A stretch of DNA of 64,000 nt, taken from assembly GCA_022578605.1 (NCBI GenBank), contig MU394094.1, positions 248,001 through 312,000 of the forward strand, read 5' to 3'. The notes beneath the pieces were generated by a model. It ran no database searches. It was given only the letters and a program-made list of their open reading frames with translations, and was not told the origin of the DNA. Positions within the stretch are counted from its first letter, which is position 1. Every line of letters starts with the position of its first letter. A program made the translations under genes and the position numbers. Origin of the DNA: Camillea tinctor (Eukaryota; Ascomycota; Sordariomycetes; Xylariales; Xylariaceae). This document shows positions 13,249-24,376 of the stretch, piece by piece.

Positions 13249-14102
13249 ATGGCTACCGCTGACATCGTGAAACTAGTTACCATGCCAAGTATTCACCAGC
13301 CCTTGACTAAAGATGATCTGATGGGAGCTACTGAGATGTAAGTCCGCCCCTATTTGCCACCTTTCCCTGACGTGTAAAGTTTGACCTACCTGGTCATGCT
13401 AACTACTCATGTGCATGAAAGTATAACGGGCTTCCGCGTATCCACCCCGAGATGACTGCCGACAGTCGCCATATCAATAATATCCTGAATTCTATCATTA
13501 CACACGATCTGTCTGAGAAGTTCCAAGTTCACCTACTACATAGGCATGACCTCGTTGAGAATGGCACGATCAAGGTCGAGTCTGATCTCGAGGGTCTGCC
13601 TGGGAAGTGGAACAAGCCGACACAGATCGATTCCCTAGATCTCGGCAACGTTCACGGGGTCATGTATAGGCCGGACACTGACAAAAGTCGGTTCGCTCCT
13701 GTCAAGTTCGCCCATGGCCCTTTGCCCATCTCCTGGAATGGTGTAGTTGCTTCATTCTTGGGGGAGGTTGCTGAATATTTTATGAAGAACAACTTGGCCG
13801 ATAGCTTGGCACTCGAGATCGCCCAACCCGTGAAACCAGGACAGCCTAGGGAGTGTACCGCCGAGCTCGAAGTAGGAGATTATGGTACCGTCACGCTGCC
13901 GCAATCAATGGTGGTTGCCAAGGAATCTCTCCCTACGGGATGGTCTACTATCTCTGGGCTGGGCGACAGTGAAGAGCCCCCACCAGGCCAAACGTGGTCC
14001 AAGATGGTTAACGAAGCGCACAAGATTTTTATTAATAAACCAATTGGAGGGGCACAGGAGCTTGTAGATGAGTTAGTCGGCCAGCAGGTCGTTATAGTCT
14101 GA
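13249..14102 (+). CDS. uncharacterised fungal protein, probably disrupted at its only intron
   Basis: I do not recognise a named family, although the layout resembles a group of hypothetical ascomycete proteins. Exon 1 starts at 13249 in a strong CACCATGG context and runs to the GTAAGT donor at 13338 (89 nt, phase 2). The clear downstream frame runs from TAT at 13422 (YNGLPRIHPEMTADSRHI) to the stop at 14102. Joining the donor to the only nearby AG (13420-13421) puts exon 2 out of frame by one base and hits a stop after 11 codons. One extra G at the acceptor would restore ATEM-YNGLPRIHPEM. A cryptic AG at 13464-13465 is in frame but deletes about 15 residues. The body contains GNVHGVMYRPDTDKSRFAPV and PLPISWNG and has no membrane segments. 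It is convergent with the damaged phosphotransferase-like gene. Confidence 0.6.
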
Positions 14103-14106
14103 GGTG

Positions 14107-14269
14107 GACCTATGCAATAACGTCAGCACAAGAAGATTTTAGAGACAGTTTCGAGTATCACTAGGAAGTTAGTTACTAAATGATCTGAAATGGATTGACC
14201 TATGCCATGACATTGGCAAAATAGTATTTTAGGGAAGTTTTTGAATATAACTAGGAAGTTAGTTATTAA
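14107..14269. repeat. diverged tandem direct repeat, two 73-bp units with 90-bp spacing
   Basis: Units at 14107-14179 and 14197-14269 both start GACCTATGC and end with CTAGGAAGTTAGTTA-TAA. I judge them to be about three-quarters identical by eye. They lie directly after the stop codon of the upstream gene, so they may be in its 3' UTR. Several differences are C/T or G/A changes. Confidence 0.75.
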
Positions 14270-14448
14270 TATGCCTTGAAGGCCTCCCAAATGTTCCTTA
14301 CCTTAACAAGACTTTATCATAATAGCAACGAGTATTTGGTGTGAGTTCCTGGAAATGTTATCCCGTGTTATGATTAATACATCAAGCATCTGTTATTATC
14401 TGGGTTTCCTAATACTATGTGTAATTTGAAACTTCTAAACACAATGAT

Positions 14449-15497
14449 TTACAGTGAGTAGGATGCTTCGAGGCAAACCAGCTCGTGCTCTTCAAAACCA
14501 TGTGTCTGGAATAAACCAAACATTCTCGCAATTTCGATTGCCCGCCGGTCCTCGTCAGACACATGTCCAATATCTCCATAGAACTCCTCCCAGAATTGAG
14601 CCCTAAGAGTATTGTGAAGGGGGTGAAAATGCCAGCATGACGAGGTCTGCACGCCAAGTACAGTTTCGAGACCACCGAGCGAGGTACCAAATGGGGCGAT
14701 CTCTGAAGCGGCCCAACCAACAATGCCAGTAATGCCACCGATCTGTTCATCGACATAAATGTTCATTTCTAACAGGCCGGTATGGTTGGCTACCATCGGA
14801 TAACTAGGTCGAAAGAGAAGATGAAGGCCTTGGCGTACCTCATCTAGCTTTGATTGGAAACGGGTCGGAAGGCTTTGAGCAAGGCGATCGAGGGTCTGAC
14901 AATAATCGTTGAATAGTTCATCAATTGCAGGCAGTTGCTGCAGCACCGGTCTCTTGATCCACGCTGAAGCAAAGAACCTAGTTTTTAGGTCAGAAAACCA
15001 GATACAGCGGAAGTATATGTGCCCAGGAAAAAAAAAAGAAAAAAAAAGACCTTGCAAAGTCCCTCACTGTTCGCACCATACATTTTTCCATCCCAGAGGC
15101 GAGGAGCTGACGTCTAATTCGACAGAAGGCTATTCCAGGCACGCGGCTCATCTCGTATACGTAGACATCTTCTAACTTGCCGTAGAATGTACATCCAGGA
15201 ACGAAATCGCCATATGTCTGCTGTGCTTGTTCTATAAGTTGGATATTCAGGGGGGGAGGTACGGAATTGGATGGCTTTTGGCTGTTGAGCATCAGCATCA
15301 GTTGCGACAGTGTAGGCTTTCCAGTTCTGAACAAGCCTCGGCGAGACTGAAGATTTGGTGATTGATCTAGCTAGGCGATCACACTCATCCTTTGTGACCA
15401 ATTTCTGCTCCCAGAAGAAGGTCTCGATTTGACGCTGAGACAAGATATCGATACTTTCCGCACCCACCGCGTATTGACTAATATCCACCGAGGACAT
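14449..15497 (-). pseudogene. aminoglycoside phosphotransferase-like (APH/kinase-fold) gene, frameshifted
   Basis: The fold is that of the large fungal APH-like family. The N-terminal part reads from ATG at 15497 to KAIQFRTSPP. There the frame breaks in a seven-base G run (15250-15256; C7 on the coding strand). The next frame continues with NIQLIEQAQQTYGDFVPG, then KLEDVYVYEMSRVPG. A 73-nt intron (14978-15050) joins RDFAR to FFASAWIKRPVLQQLP, and the last exon ends at 14449. The family motif HxDxxxxN appears as NHTGLLEMNIYVD, with Asp replaced by Gly. The metal-binding DW motif appears as GIVGWAASEI, with Asp again replaced by Gly. Frameshift plus loss of both key aspartates argues for a dead gene, or for a pseudokinase if the homopolymer length is a sequencing error. 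It is convergent with the damaged gene at 13.2 kb. Confidence 0.8.
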
Positions 15498-17857
15498 ATC
15501 GAGATTGTTTATTACTTGATAAATGTAGCTACTAAGGCGAAAAACACAACGGTCGATAAAACTCAGCCTTTACTTCAACGTTAGGACAATGAAACAAGCA
15601 GAAGTTAGTGGTGAGGAGCGCTCAGACATTTGTAGAATGGAGGACCAACACACACCCAAGGCTCATAATTATAGTACTATTACGAGTCGGTTTGGGGCAA
15701 CCAACCGTATCAAGAAGCAAAAAGCTTCACAAAAACCAACCAGTCATCATTCCCCAATTCTATATTATACATGTTACCTCTCTTTCTAGGACTTAACAAG
15801 TGACCAACATGCATGTAGTGAATAGCGTATAACGTTTTATAGAAGCCATATCTGATTCGCCCCCTCTCCTCCCTCCCCCTTCCTTATTTTGTGCTTGAGT
15901 TGGTAAGTAGTCCATAATTGAAGGCTTCGATGTCTTTGGTCGTATCAGTGCTTATGTGACAGCGTTCCCGATATTAAGATATTATAGATAAAGTGCTAGG
16001 TTAATAAATCAAGATACATCTATGAACTACTAACCTTAACCTCAATCCCGGTCATATACTTTATTGAATGTTGTATTTAGATAAATCGTTTTGTTAGTAA
16101 ATTATATACTCTCGTGTCCAGATAATTGTAAAAGAGAAGATGACCTATACAAGATATCATGGTAGCTCTTCCGGGATTGACCTATCTTCCAAATCGAATA
16201 CCTCGTGGTCAGAAGACGTTTTTTAAAATGACAATGCCTCATTTGTGGCGAGGGCTATACGAAAAGAAGCCACTAGCGCCTCCAGTTATTCATAAGTAAC
16301 TGCATGGAATGTATGGTCATGAGTATGGTTATTCTTAAACAACCACCCCTTGCAGCTGCCCTTGAGACAGACCTCTTAATCTCCTTGTACACACAATATG
16401 TACAATCGAAGATAGTAGGGTATCCATAAGAATGTTGAAGTAATTCTCTACCTATCAAAGTGTGATTCACCGTTTTGGTGTTGCGATGTGAACCACAACG
16501 ATGGTTATATCTCAACACCAATATCTACGTATGTAGTGTACCCGCTTGCGCAGATAGGTGGTAATAACTTATAAAAGTACATATTGCTCTTAGGTAAACG
16601 AAAGCTATGTAAACAAAACTCCCTACAATATCAACCTAATATAGGTTCACCTTTAACGGATACGATCGGGAGCAGCAAGCAATCTAATAAGCCTCCCTTA
16701 CAGAAAAGGTTACCATAAAGGTATTATCGTTGCAAAGCACACAGAAAAACAAGGCGCTTGCAGCAGATGGGCATTTACTTAAGTCAACTTAAGTGAAGGC
16801 CTTAGTACAAGAACTATAGGTCAAATTGCGACAGTAAGAGCAACTCTGGTACGATGTTCATCTCTTACATCCCGAAACAAACCGCTGACAGACTTTAGAC
16901 TTACACTTTTTGTATAGTCTAACTACCTAGGTACCTAACCAGATCCCGAGGGCCTGTGTCAAGGTCATTCAAACTTTCATTAAACCTCCCATCTTGTCCC
17001 CATAACAAGGATGGTTTAAGGTAATGGATCTTCTGTCTCAGTTCTGGCTAACCACGGCCCTATGATTGCCGTACTGTATCCCCACCAGAGCCGCCATACT
17101 GGTAGTCGCCTCCATTAGTCCCTGGGTCATTGAAAGTTACACATATGTTGAGGTTCAAACTTCGGATGAACTCAGGTTCATTCCTTCTATCGAGGCCTAC
17201 TCGACAGCCGACTATATTCAGTCGGATTTGCCTCTTCTAAACTATGATACGCTTGACTATACCTGGGAAGACGGATTCTCTTTTGCCCAACTGGGGGTGA
17301 CATATATTGACAATACCGGTTACGACAATTATACAGATGTTGCACCGAGCTGGGAGTCAAATATATTATAGTTATTGGTGTTTATTTATTCTTGTTACTT
17401 CGTTATACTTATAGCAATTTCTTCTAACACGGACTGTTTTGATTTAAGGCAGATGGCTAGTTCTCCCCTTCCTCGGCACAAGACTTAGTGGGACTAGGAC
17501 TTAGAAGTGGAAATATATATGACGATATATAGAGGTGTTCAATTTGTATCGTTGCTACGCAAAGCAGTATGCTTGGAGTGCTGTTTACGTTAATGCGTAG
17601 AGGCTACTTGACTTAAATATCGATAACCTACGATTACACAGTGAAAGTCTAGTCACAGACAGGAGGCGAAGAAATCGGGAGTATATGTAGCAAGAATGAT
17701 GACTTTTTTTCCGAACTAAACATAGGTTAACGTGAATAAACAAGATATGCAGTAAATAACCCCCATGGATATCATATAGGCCGTCAATACCAAAACTCCA
17801 ACAACAATGCATAACCTATTCCTCGAAAAACAAAATAGAGAAAGGGGAGGGCTATGC
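15498..17857. other. intergenic region of about 2.4 kb
   Basis: No gene is supported. The longest frame (17066-17371) has no ATG and is listed among the rejected items. A TACCTAGGTACC palindrome is at 16924-16935. The right part probably carries the 3' UTR of the minus-strand GPI-protein gene. Confidence 0.4.
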
Positions 17858-18907
17858 TCATAGCGCTAGAAATGCCAGCACCACGAGTGAGCCTAGTGCT
17901 GAAGCCTCCCAAACCGGATATATACCGGTAGCAGCATTCGTTGTCGGTGATTCCCCTGCCGTGGTGGCAGCGATGGTATTTTCGTTCACGATGGTGCTGC
18001 CCTGCGCGATGTCCTTAGCGCGCACGCAGGCCAAGCGCGCGGCCACCGAGGCGGTCCCGTGCTGACCCGACTGCCGGTAGACCATCATGACAGACCAGAC
18101 ACGGCGGGTGGCGGCGGCGAGCTTGTCGACGCCGCGGCCGAGGTCGTCATATGTGTTCGACCAGCCGATGAGCTCTGTGCCGTTGAACGCTTGGAGGGGC
18201 ACCGTGTTGTTGTCTGTTGGAGGAGGAGGGTTGTTAGTCAGGTCAGGTAGTATTATATAGATAATAGGTAGATCAGACTTACTCTCGTTGGTCAACTGGA
18301 TCACCTCCCGAAGCGTGCTGTTGCAGCTAGACGGCGGGGCGTGGTACTCGTACTCAGTGTTCGAAGTCACGTACTGGTCCTGCCAGTCTTTGATGCATTG
18401 CTCCGAGAGGAAGCTCCGGCACGAGCCGTCGTCGTCCTGCGCCGCCGCCGTGATGTTCTCGGAGAGGTGGATCGAGGGCCACGCCGAGACTACCCACTCG
18501 GGGTTCCCGGCGGCGACCTTGACGACCGTATTATTGGTACTGCCACTAGTAGTACTACTGCTGCTGAGCAGAGCGTCTGGCGCCCTGATAGAGATTCCCG
18601 TTGCGATGAAGTACCCCGACAGATCGGCCCCGTTGTCGTCCCACCCCGTCTCCCTGTCCGCCGCCACCCGGATGCTCATCGTCCAGCCGGGAATCTCCTG
18701 TTCTGAGTACGGGCCTGAGATATTGAACCCACGAATGGCATACGTCGCCGTCGCGTTCGGTGATTCCATTGCTGTGCTCCACATCGAGGGGTTGATGCCC
18801 TGGTCCGGACCCTCGATCTCGGCCCCCAGGGCCGTCCGTGAGAATAGGCATAGTAGCGCCGCCGCCGCCCCCGCCGGCGAGAGGTAGAAGTTGTGCCACT
18901 GCGTCAT
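17858..18907 (-). CDS. secreted, probably GPI-anchored cell-surface protein of unknown function
   Basis: I do not recognise the family. The ATG is at 18907; the in-frame GTG at 18910 is not needed. An N-terminal signal peptide is visible, with hydrophobic core GAAAALLCLFSRTALGA. The C-terminus has the GPI-attachment pattern: a small-residue stretch (TTNAATG) then a hydrophobic tail ending ALGSLVVLAFLAL with no charged residues after it. Between them lie many N-glycosylation sequons (NAT, NIS, NNT, NIT, NST, NGT) and four cysteines, suggesting an extracellular fold with two disulphides. A 69-nt intron (18214-18282; GTAAGT donor, CTAAC branch, CAACAG acceptor) is a multiple of three and has no in-frame stop. 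Spliced, the protein is 326 aa. A wall or plasma-membrane-surface role is an inference. Confidence 0.75.
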   Translation of the reverse strand: MTQWHNFYLSPAGAAAALLCLFSRTALGAEIEGPDQGINPSMWSTAMESPNATATYAIRGFNISGPYSEQEIPGWTMSIRVAADRETGWDDNGADLSGYFIATGISIRAPDALLSSSSTTSGSTNNTVVKVAAGNPEWVVSAWPSIHLSENITAAAQDDDGSCRSFLSEQCIKDWQDQYVTSNTEYEYHAPPSSCNSTLREVIQLTNESKSDLPIIYIILPDLTNNPPPPTDNNTVPLQAFNGTELIGWSNTYDDLGRGVDKLAAATRRVWSVMMVYRQSGQHGTASVAARLACVRAKDIAQGSTIVNENTIAATTAGESPTTNAATGIYPVWEASALGSLVVLAFLAL

Positions 18908-21263
18908 CACTATCGCTGTATTTTTGATATCTCTATCTCTCTCTGATGGTTCCAGTGAGTCTCAGTTGTGTATTATTCAACGAAGAACCCCCTCAGGTGT
19001 TCGGGTAGGGAGAGACGCGTGCTGGTGAGAATGAAGGAGAAGAAAAGATAGGATCAAGCTCTCCTAGCACGCGCTGTCTATCTGGAGACTCACTCGGTTA
19101 TAACAACGTCTTGTTTTGATGAGGTCTGCCTTGAGTTACATCCATATCGCTGCGAACGTACGGCGCATAAGGGGGGGCTGTGTGAAGAACAATGTGACGG
19201 ACAATACGATAGTTATAAGTACTCAGGGGAGGGGTATGGGGTATTTATATTGTTTATAAGTGAGAAGTTTTACCTGGTTGAGAGGTACTTCTTGCTCATA
19301 TCACAAACTAGATCTGTTTCTGTCTCTCTTTCTCAGGTCAGTCAGAACGCCATTTTCCCTAGTCTGGGTCAATTGTCACCCATCACTGCTCTGAGAAGGT
19401 AGAGGGGTAAGTAAGGTTCGTGCAGTGAATTTCACCAGCGCCATCATTGCCATCGTCAAAGAGGCAAATCTTCTGTTTTAAGTAGATCGGTGCTCTCGAA
19501 GTTCTGATGGAATAAGCGGATCCTTGTCAGCTGAAGAAGGCCCCGAGTTCTTAAACTGGCAGCCTAACCAGCGGTATAGGCCAACCAGGGGTCCCGGTGG
19601 CTTAGATGGGATGGACGGACCATTGAGCTTGGTGGATTATTTTAAGTAACCGACCAAACCCACGAGTGAAGAGGAATCTTGGCAGACGTATCTCATCAGA
19701 CCCGGCTTTCTTCCCCTTGGAGGTTCTGGCCGAGGAGTGTCACGCCGTATAATTACATGCTAGTGTAAAGTAGGTAATACAAAGCACACAGAAGAAATAG
19801 AATATGGCAGCATCTCGCGAACGCTGCAGTTTAGGTAGATAGACATCTATGCGGTTTCCCTCTTCATTGAAAACCCCATACCTACTATTTTGGTTCCTGG
19901 TATTTTGATTAACACAACCTATTATGTACAGATCCATAATATCCACTACACCGCAGAATGATCTGCAACAGGGTTAAGCCGAGAGGCTCGTAATCGGGAT
20001 GCATTTGTTACCTGCCTGCCTCACATACATAAGTTTTCAATGCATGTTTAGATGAAACTACCTACCTATATCAATTCAGCTTTAAACAGTCTAGAAAGTC
20101 TGACTGCATTGTTTGAGGGGGAAACAATCACCTGGATACCCGAAACTAGTAGAAAGCCATGTGGCTTTCATGGGGCAAACCATCATACCCCCGAGCTGCC
20201 CGAGGTCTTTCTTCTCACATCACTAGAGGTGTGCCGGCGCCACTATTAAATCCCTCTTTCTACCATCAAGTCATAGCAAGAAGGATTCATAAGATCTACT
20301 AGGTCAGCTGCTTCTTGCGGTCAGCAAAGCCTAACAATAACTTTATGGCACACTTTAACTCTCTCTCTCTCTCTCTCACCCTGCCTTAGCTGTTTGAGAA
20401 AGAATCCCTCGATGCCGACACACTGCTGTAAAGGCTTTACAGCTTGGCGTGGGCTGACACTAACATGGATTCTTCCCCCTCCGAATGCTACCATTCAATC
20501 TGCAGTTAACGCCAGAAACCCTATTCGCATTGCCGACGGGAAAAGACTCAACAAGCCTGTACTGCACATACTAGTGGTCATATACGCGTATTGGTTAGCT
20601 TGTTCTGTTACGTAAGACCGGTCTACCACATCGTACCTAAATACGAATATAGGAGAACTAGAAGCCCCAATTCGATACTATCGTCAACATTCGGACCTTA
20701 AATCTCTGCATTTATAAAGTTTCCTTTCCAACGCCAAAATAATTATAAAGCACGCTCACTTACACGTTTCTTTTGATATTATTGGGGATTATGAAATGGG
20801 CGGGTCATTTATATTGGCCGACTAAGAGATACATCAGATCGATTATGCTTTTAGGTAACTTGCCTTGGAAATACACATTCTTTACGGTAACTCAATCCTG
20901 TCATAGAAGAACTAGCGTTACTAAATGATCATAACTATTATGAACTAAGAGTGAAAAAAAATGAAAAAAAAGCCACGGTAATACCAGGCCAGAGGCACAT
21001 GAGCTTACACATAAGCCAGAGGGGTTATAGAACATGTTGAGAAGAGTAACATTTATCACGAAGCTTATAATCCGATATTCCAATTTCCGAAATTTGGCCC
21101 TTTTTTCATTGAACTCAAGTTTAGTGTCACAGTTTAGGAAGAATAAACAGCTCATGCTGGTTTCTACCCAGGGGATACGTAAATGCTTCGTGTTCAAGCT
21201 CATCTACGGTCTAGTTAATAGCGCCCTCGTTTAAAAAGCATTGCTGGATTAAATTCAGAGCTA
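18908..21263. other. intergenic region between the GPI-protein gene and the transposon relic
   Basis: The first 400 bases hold the promoter and 5' leader of the minus-strand GPI-protein gene. The rest has only short frames without recognisable features (for example 20052-20249 and 20394-20615). A CT dinucleotide microsatellite occupies about 20360-20377. Confidence 0.4.
19226..19249 (-). promoter_or_regulatory. TATA-like box with adjacent CCCCT (STRE-like) words, for the GPI-protein gene
   Basis: On the minus strand the sequence reads TATAAATA at 19249-19242. CCCCATACCCCTCCCCT follows downstream and contains two CCCCT words, the core of the fungal stress-response element. The site is about 335 bases upstream of the start codon. 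Assignment is by motif only. Confidence 0.3.
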
Positions 21264-21316
21264 CCATCCGTACACACTCATTTAGCCACCCCCACTTTTC
21301 GGCCACCTAAATGTAT
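21264..21316 (+). repeat. left terminal inverted repeat of the transposon relic
   Basis: It begins CCATCCGTACACACTCATTT and includes CCACCCCCACTTTTCGGCCAC. It pairs with the right repeat at 50 of 53 positions. The left copy carries A and T where the right copy has G and C at two of the three mismatches. Confidence 0.9.
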
Positions 21317-23443
21317 AACGCACCACTAAAATACCAACAACTTTACTTACACATATAAAATTTAATAAAAATGATAAAAATAAATAAAATATATTATATT
21401 AAAGCTTTTTTTTTTTAATTAATTTATATATTTACTTAAAAGTTTAATTATGCGCTTAAATTGTATATGTTTTAACGATTAAATAATAAATATATTTATT
21501 TCTTTATTTTAGCTTAAATTATTAAATTTATTTTTAAATTTTTTACTATTTTTAACTTGTAATAATTTAAATTTTTCTTTATTTATAGTTTTAAATTTAG
21601 CTAATATTTTTAAAATTTTTATAAACGTTTAATTTAAATTTAAGATTTTTTTTTGCTTTTTTTTTTATAACGTTTTAATTTTATTTTTAAAGCTTTTAGT
21701 TTTTTTTTATAAAAAAGTAGCTTAATAAACTATTTTTTAAAAGCTTTAATAGCTATTTTTAAAGCTGCTTTAAATTATAAAGTATAAAATTTAACTAAAT
21801 TTTTTATTTTATAATTTATAGTTAATATAATAAAAAAGCTTATATTTATAAGTTTAAGCTTTAAAGTAAAATTTTGTTTTTTGTAGTATTTATTGCATTT
21901 TTTATATTTAAAAGCTTTTTTTTAACTAATAAGCTAATTATTAATAATTTTAAACCTTATTTTTATAGTTTTTTTTATAAATGCTATTTTTTTAACTTTA
22001 ATATAAGTTTTAATAAAGTTAATTTTATTTATAAGCGTTATATTAATAAAAAAAGCTAATTTAAAAAAATATTGTTAATAATAACTTTTTAAAATATTAA
22101 ATAAACTATTATTTAAAAGTTAAAGTTTATAAAAACAATAAATTAACAAAAAACATAAATAAACGTTATGTTTAAAATAAAAAAAACATAAACTTTATTT
22201 AAAAAAAAGTACGTTAATATACTTTTTTTATAACTTATAAAATAAAAATTGCGAAAATATAAAAATAATATTAATTAATGCAAAATTAAAAATAACTTAT
22301 TAATATATAATTTTTATAACTATTTAATATTAAAAAATAAGCATTAAATAAATTAAAAAAAAGTTTATTAATTTATAGCAAATAAATTTATTATAGCTAT
22401 TTTATAGCTATTGCACTTAAAAATTAGCTATTTTTTAAGCAAATATAATGTTAATTTGCAATTTTTTTTAAATTTTTTAAAAAATTAAAATAACTAAAGT
22501 TTTTTTTTTAAAAAAATAATTTTAAAATTTAAAATTTTATTTATAACATTTATATATTTAATAAATAATGTTTATATGCAAAATTATAAACTTTTTATAA
22601 ATAACTTTTAAGTTTTAAAAAATTTAAAAATTAAGTTATTAATTTTTAATATAATAATTAATATAATAAATAATTTAAGCTTTAAATTAAGTTATTAACT
22701 ATAGCTAGCTATAATTTTTTTTATTTACGTTATAAGTTAATTTAAATTAAATTTAGCCGTATTTTTACTATTATATATTAAAATATTAATTTATAGCTTT
22801 AAAAGTAAAAAAATTAAACTTTATAGCTTTTATTTTACGGTTTATTTTAATATAAATAATTAAGTTTTATTATATAAAGCATATTATTTAATTATAGTTT
22901 ATTTTTTTATATTTATTTTTATTAAAAAGCTTTTAAGCAATTTTACGAATAATATTATAAAATAAAGCAAATTTTAAAGCTTTTTAATGCAAAATTTACT
23001 ATATAATTTTTTTTTTTTACTTTTAAAAAAGTTATATATATATATAACGCTTAACTTTACGTTTTTTATAATAAAAAAAGTCTTAAAAAGTTATATGTAA
23101 AATTTTTTATTTTTAAGCCGCTTTTTACATTAAAATGCTAATTTTTTTAACATTTTGCATAATACGCATTAAATTTAATTTTATATAAAAAAGCATTTTA
23201 AAATAATGTAATTTAATAAAATTATTGCAAAAAAGGTAAAAAAGGTACGGTATTTTATAAGTTAATAATTATAAAATTACTTTACGCATTAATTTCTATA
23301 TAACCTTTATATAAAAACTTTTTAAAAAAAAATAAAAAAAAAACATCGATTTTAAATTTATTTAAAATCCAAAGCGTATATAAATAGCTTTAAAATTGAA
23401 TTTTCTATTTATTATTGAAGTTATGGTATTTTGGTGGTTTTCC

Positions 23444-23496
23444 ATATATTTGGGTGGCCGAAAAGTGGGGGTGGCCAAATGAGTGTGTACGGATGG
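23444..23496 (-). repeat. right terminal inverted repeat of the transposon relic
   Basis: Read on the minus strand it begins with the same CCATCCGTACACACTCATTT. It keeps the G/C-rich core GGCCACCCCCACTTTTCGG, in contrast to the AT-saturated interior. Confidence 0.9.
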
Positions 23497-24376
23497 TAGC
23501 CTAGTAGCATAGGGGCGCAGCAATAATATCATCTTATCTGGTTTTTTTTTACCCATGTTGGTTTGACCAAGCCATTTGACTACAATCGATCCCAAGAGGG
23601 ACACTTAGTTTATTTAGACTCGTGTCGTTACTCACTACGGAGCACTATTGTTCTTTGCTCGCAATAGGTGAAGGGCAGTTTGACCTTGCGAGAGAAAATG
23701 ATTAGAGTGTACATAATAAAGCTGTTTAAAACGCCTTGGAGGTTAATGAGGGGGGAGGGGGCGTTGGAATAAATTATATAGGCTATGTAGGTTGAGTAGA
23801 TAGCTTTGAGTTTTGGGGATTATCTATAGGTTATAGGATATCACAATGTGAACTTCCTCTTTCTGACCCCTTTTCCGACCCCTAACCTGGGCACCTTAGC
23901 CGCATCTACGGGGTTTCATGATTTATGCCGTGCAGAACCTACCTATGCAGTGATATCCTATATATTATACAATAAAAACGAAGATGCAAAGAGAGACGGT
24001 ATATATTTGGTTTATATATATATAAAAGTAGAAGACGTCAATCCCCCTTTTGCCACTCCCCATAATACCTAGTTAGGTTAGTTGACAAAGAAAGGAATTG
24101 TCCGGATCTGCTGGATCCACGCGCTTGGTACCCGGACTTTCCGGCATACACCAAGCTTCTTATCGATAACCTTAAATTTGCAGCCGAGGCTCGTCCATCC
24201 GCCTGAATGGAATACCTTAGGTAACCTGAGAGATAACGTAATCGAACCTCCTAAGTACATATCCTTTCTAAGTAGGTAATCAATTCTCCTTCTCTCTCTC
24301 ATCTAACCTACACTACTTACAACTGTCAATTCAACAACCACCTGAATTGAATTCGGTACTATTACCTCTAAGCACA
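23497..24376. other. intergenic region upstream of the SDHAF4 gene
   Basis: No gene is supported. The final 100 bases before the start are pyrimidine- and CAA-rich leader-like sequence (for example CTCCTTCTCTCTCTCATC at about 24285). Confidence 0.4.

Larger units (their letters stand above)
21264..23496. mobile_element. RIP-degenerated DNA transposon with 53-bp terminal inverted repeats (Tc1/mariner-Fot1-like size and TA target)
   Basis: The two ends are inverted copies starting CCATCCGTACACACTCATTT, matching over 53 bp with three mismatches, all transitions. Weaker similarity continues further inward. Each end is abutted by TA (21262-21263 and 23497-23498), as expected for a TA target-site duplication. 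The element spans 2,233 bp, close to the size of fungal Fot1/Pot2 pogo-type elements. The interior from about 21340 to 23440 is almost pure A and T; a sampled 60-base line (21601-21660) has only six G or C. No transposase frame survives. Such C-to-T saturation confined to one repeated element is the expected outcome of RIP. The superfamily is inferred from TA and length, not from transposase sequence. Confidence 0.85.

Noticed and set aside
17066..17371. 101-codon open frame with an acidic, Tyr-rich sequence (YTWEDGFSFAQLGVTYIDN)
   Set aside because: It begins at TTG right after an in-frame TGA and contains no ATG at all. No convincing upstream exon was found. It may be a gene remnant but is not supported as a gene.
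24347..24376. Ten-codon N-terminal extension of the SDHAF4 gene
   Set aside because: The extension starts at TTG. The ATG at 24377 gives a good presequence, so the shorter form was kept.
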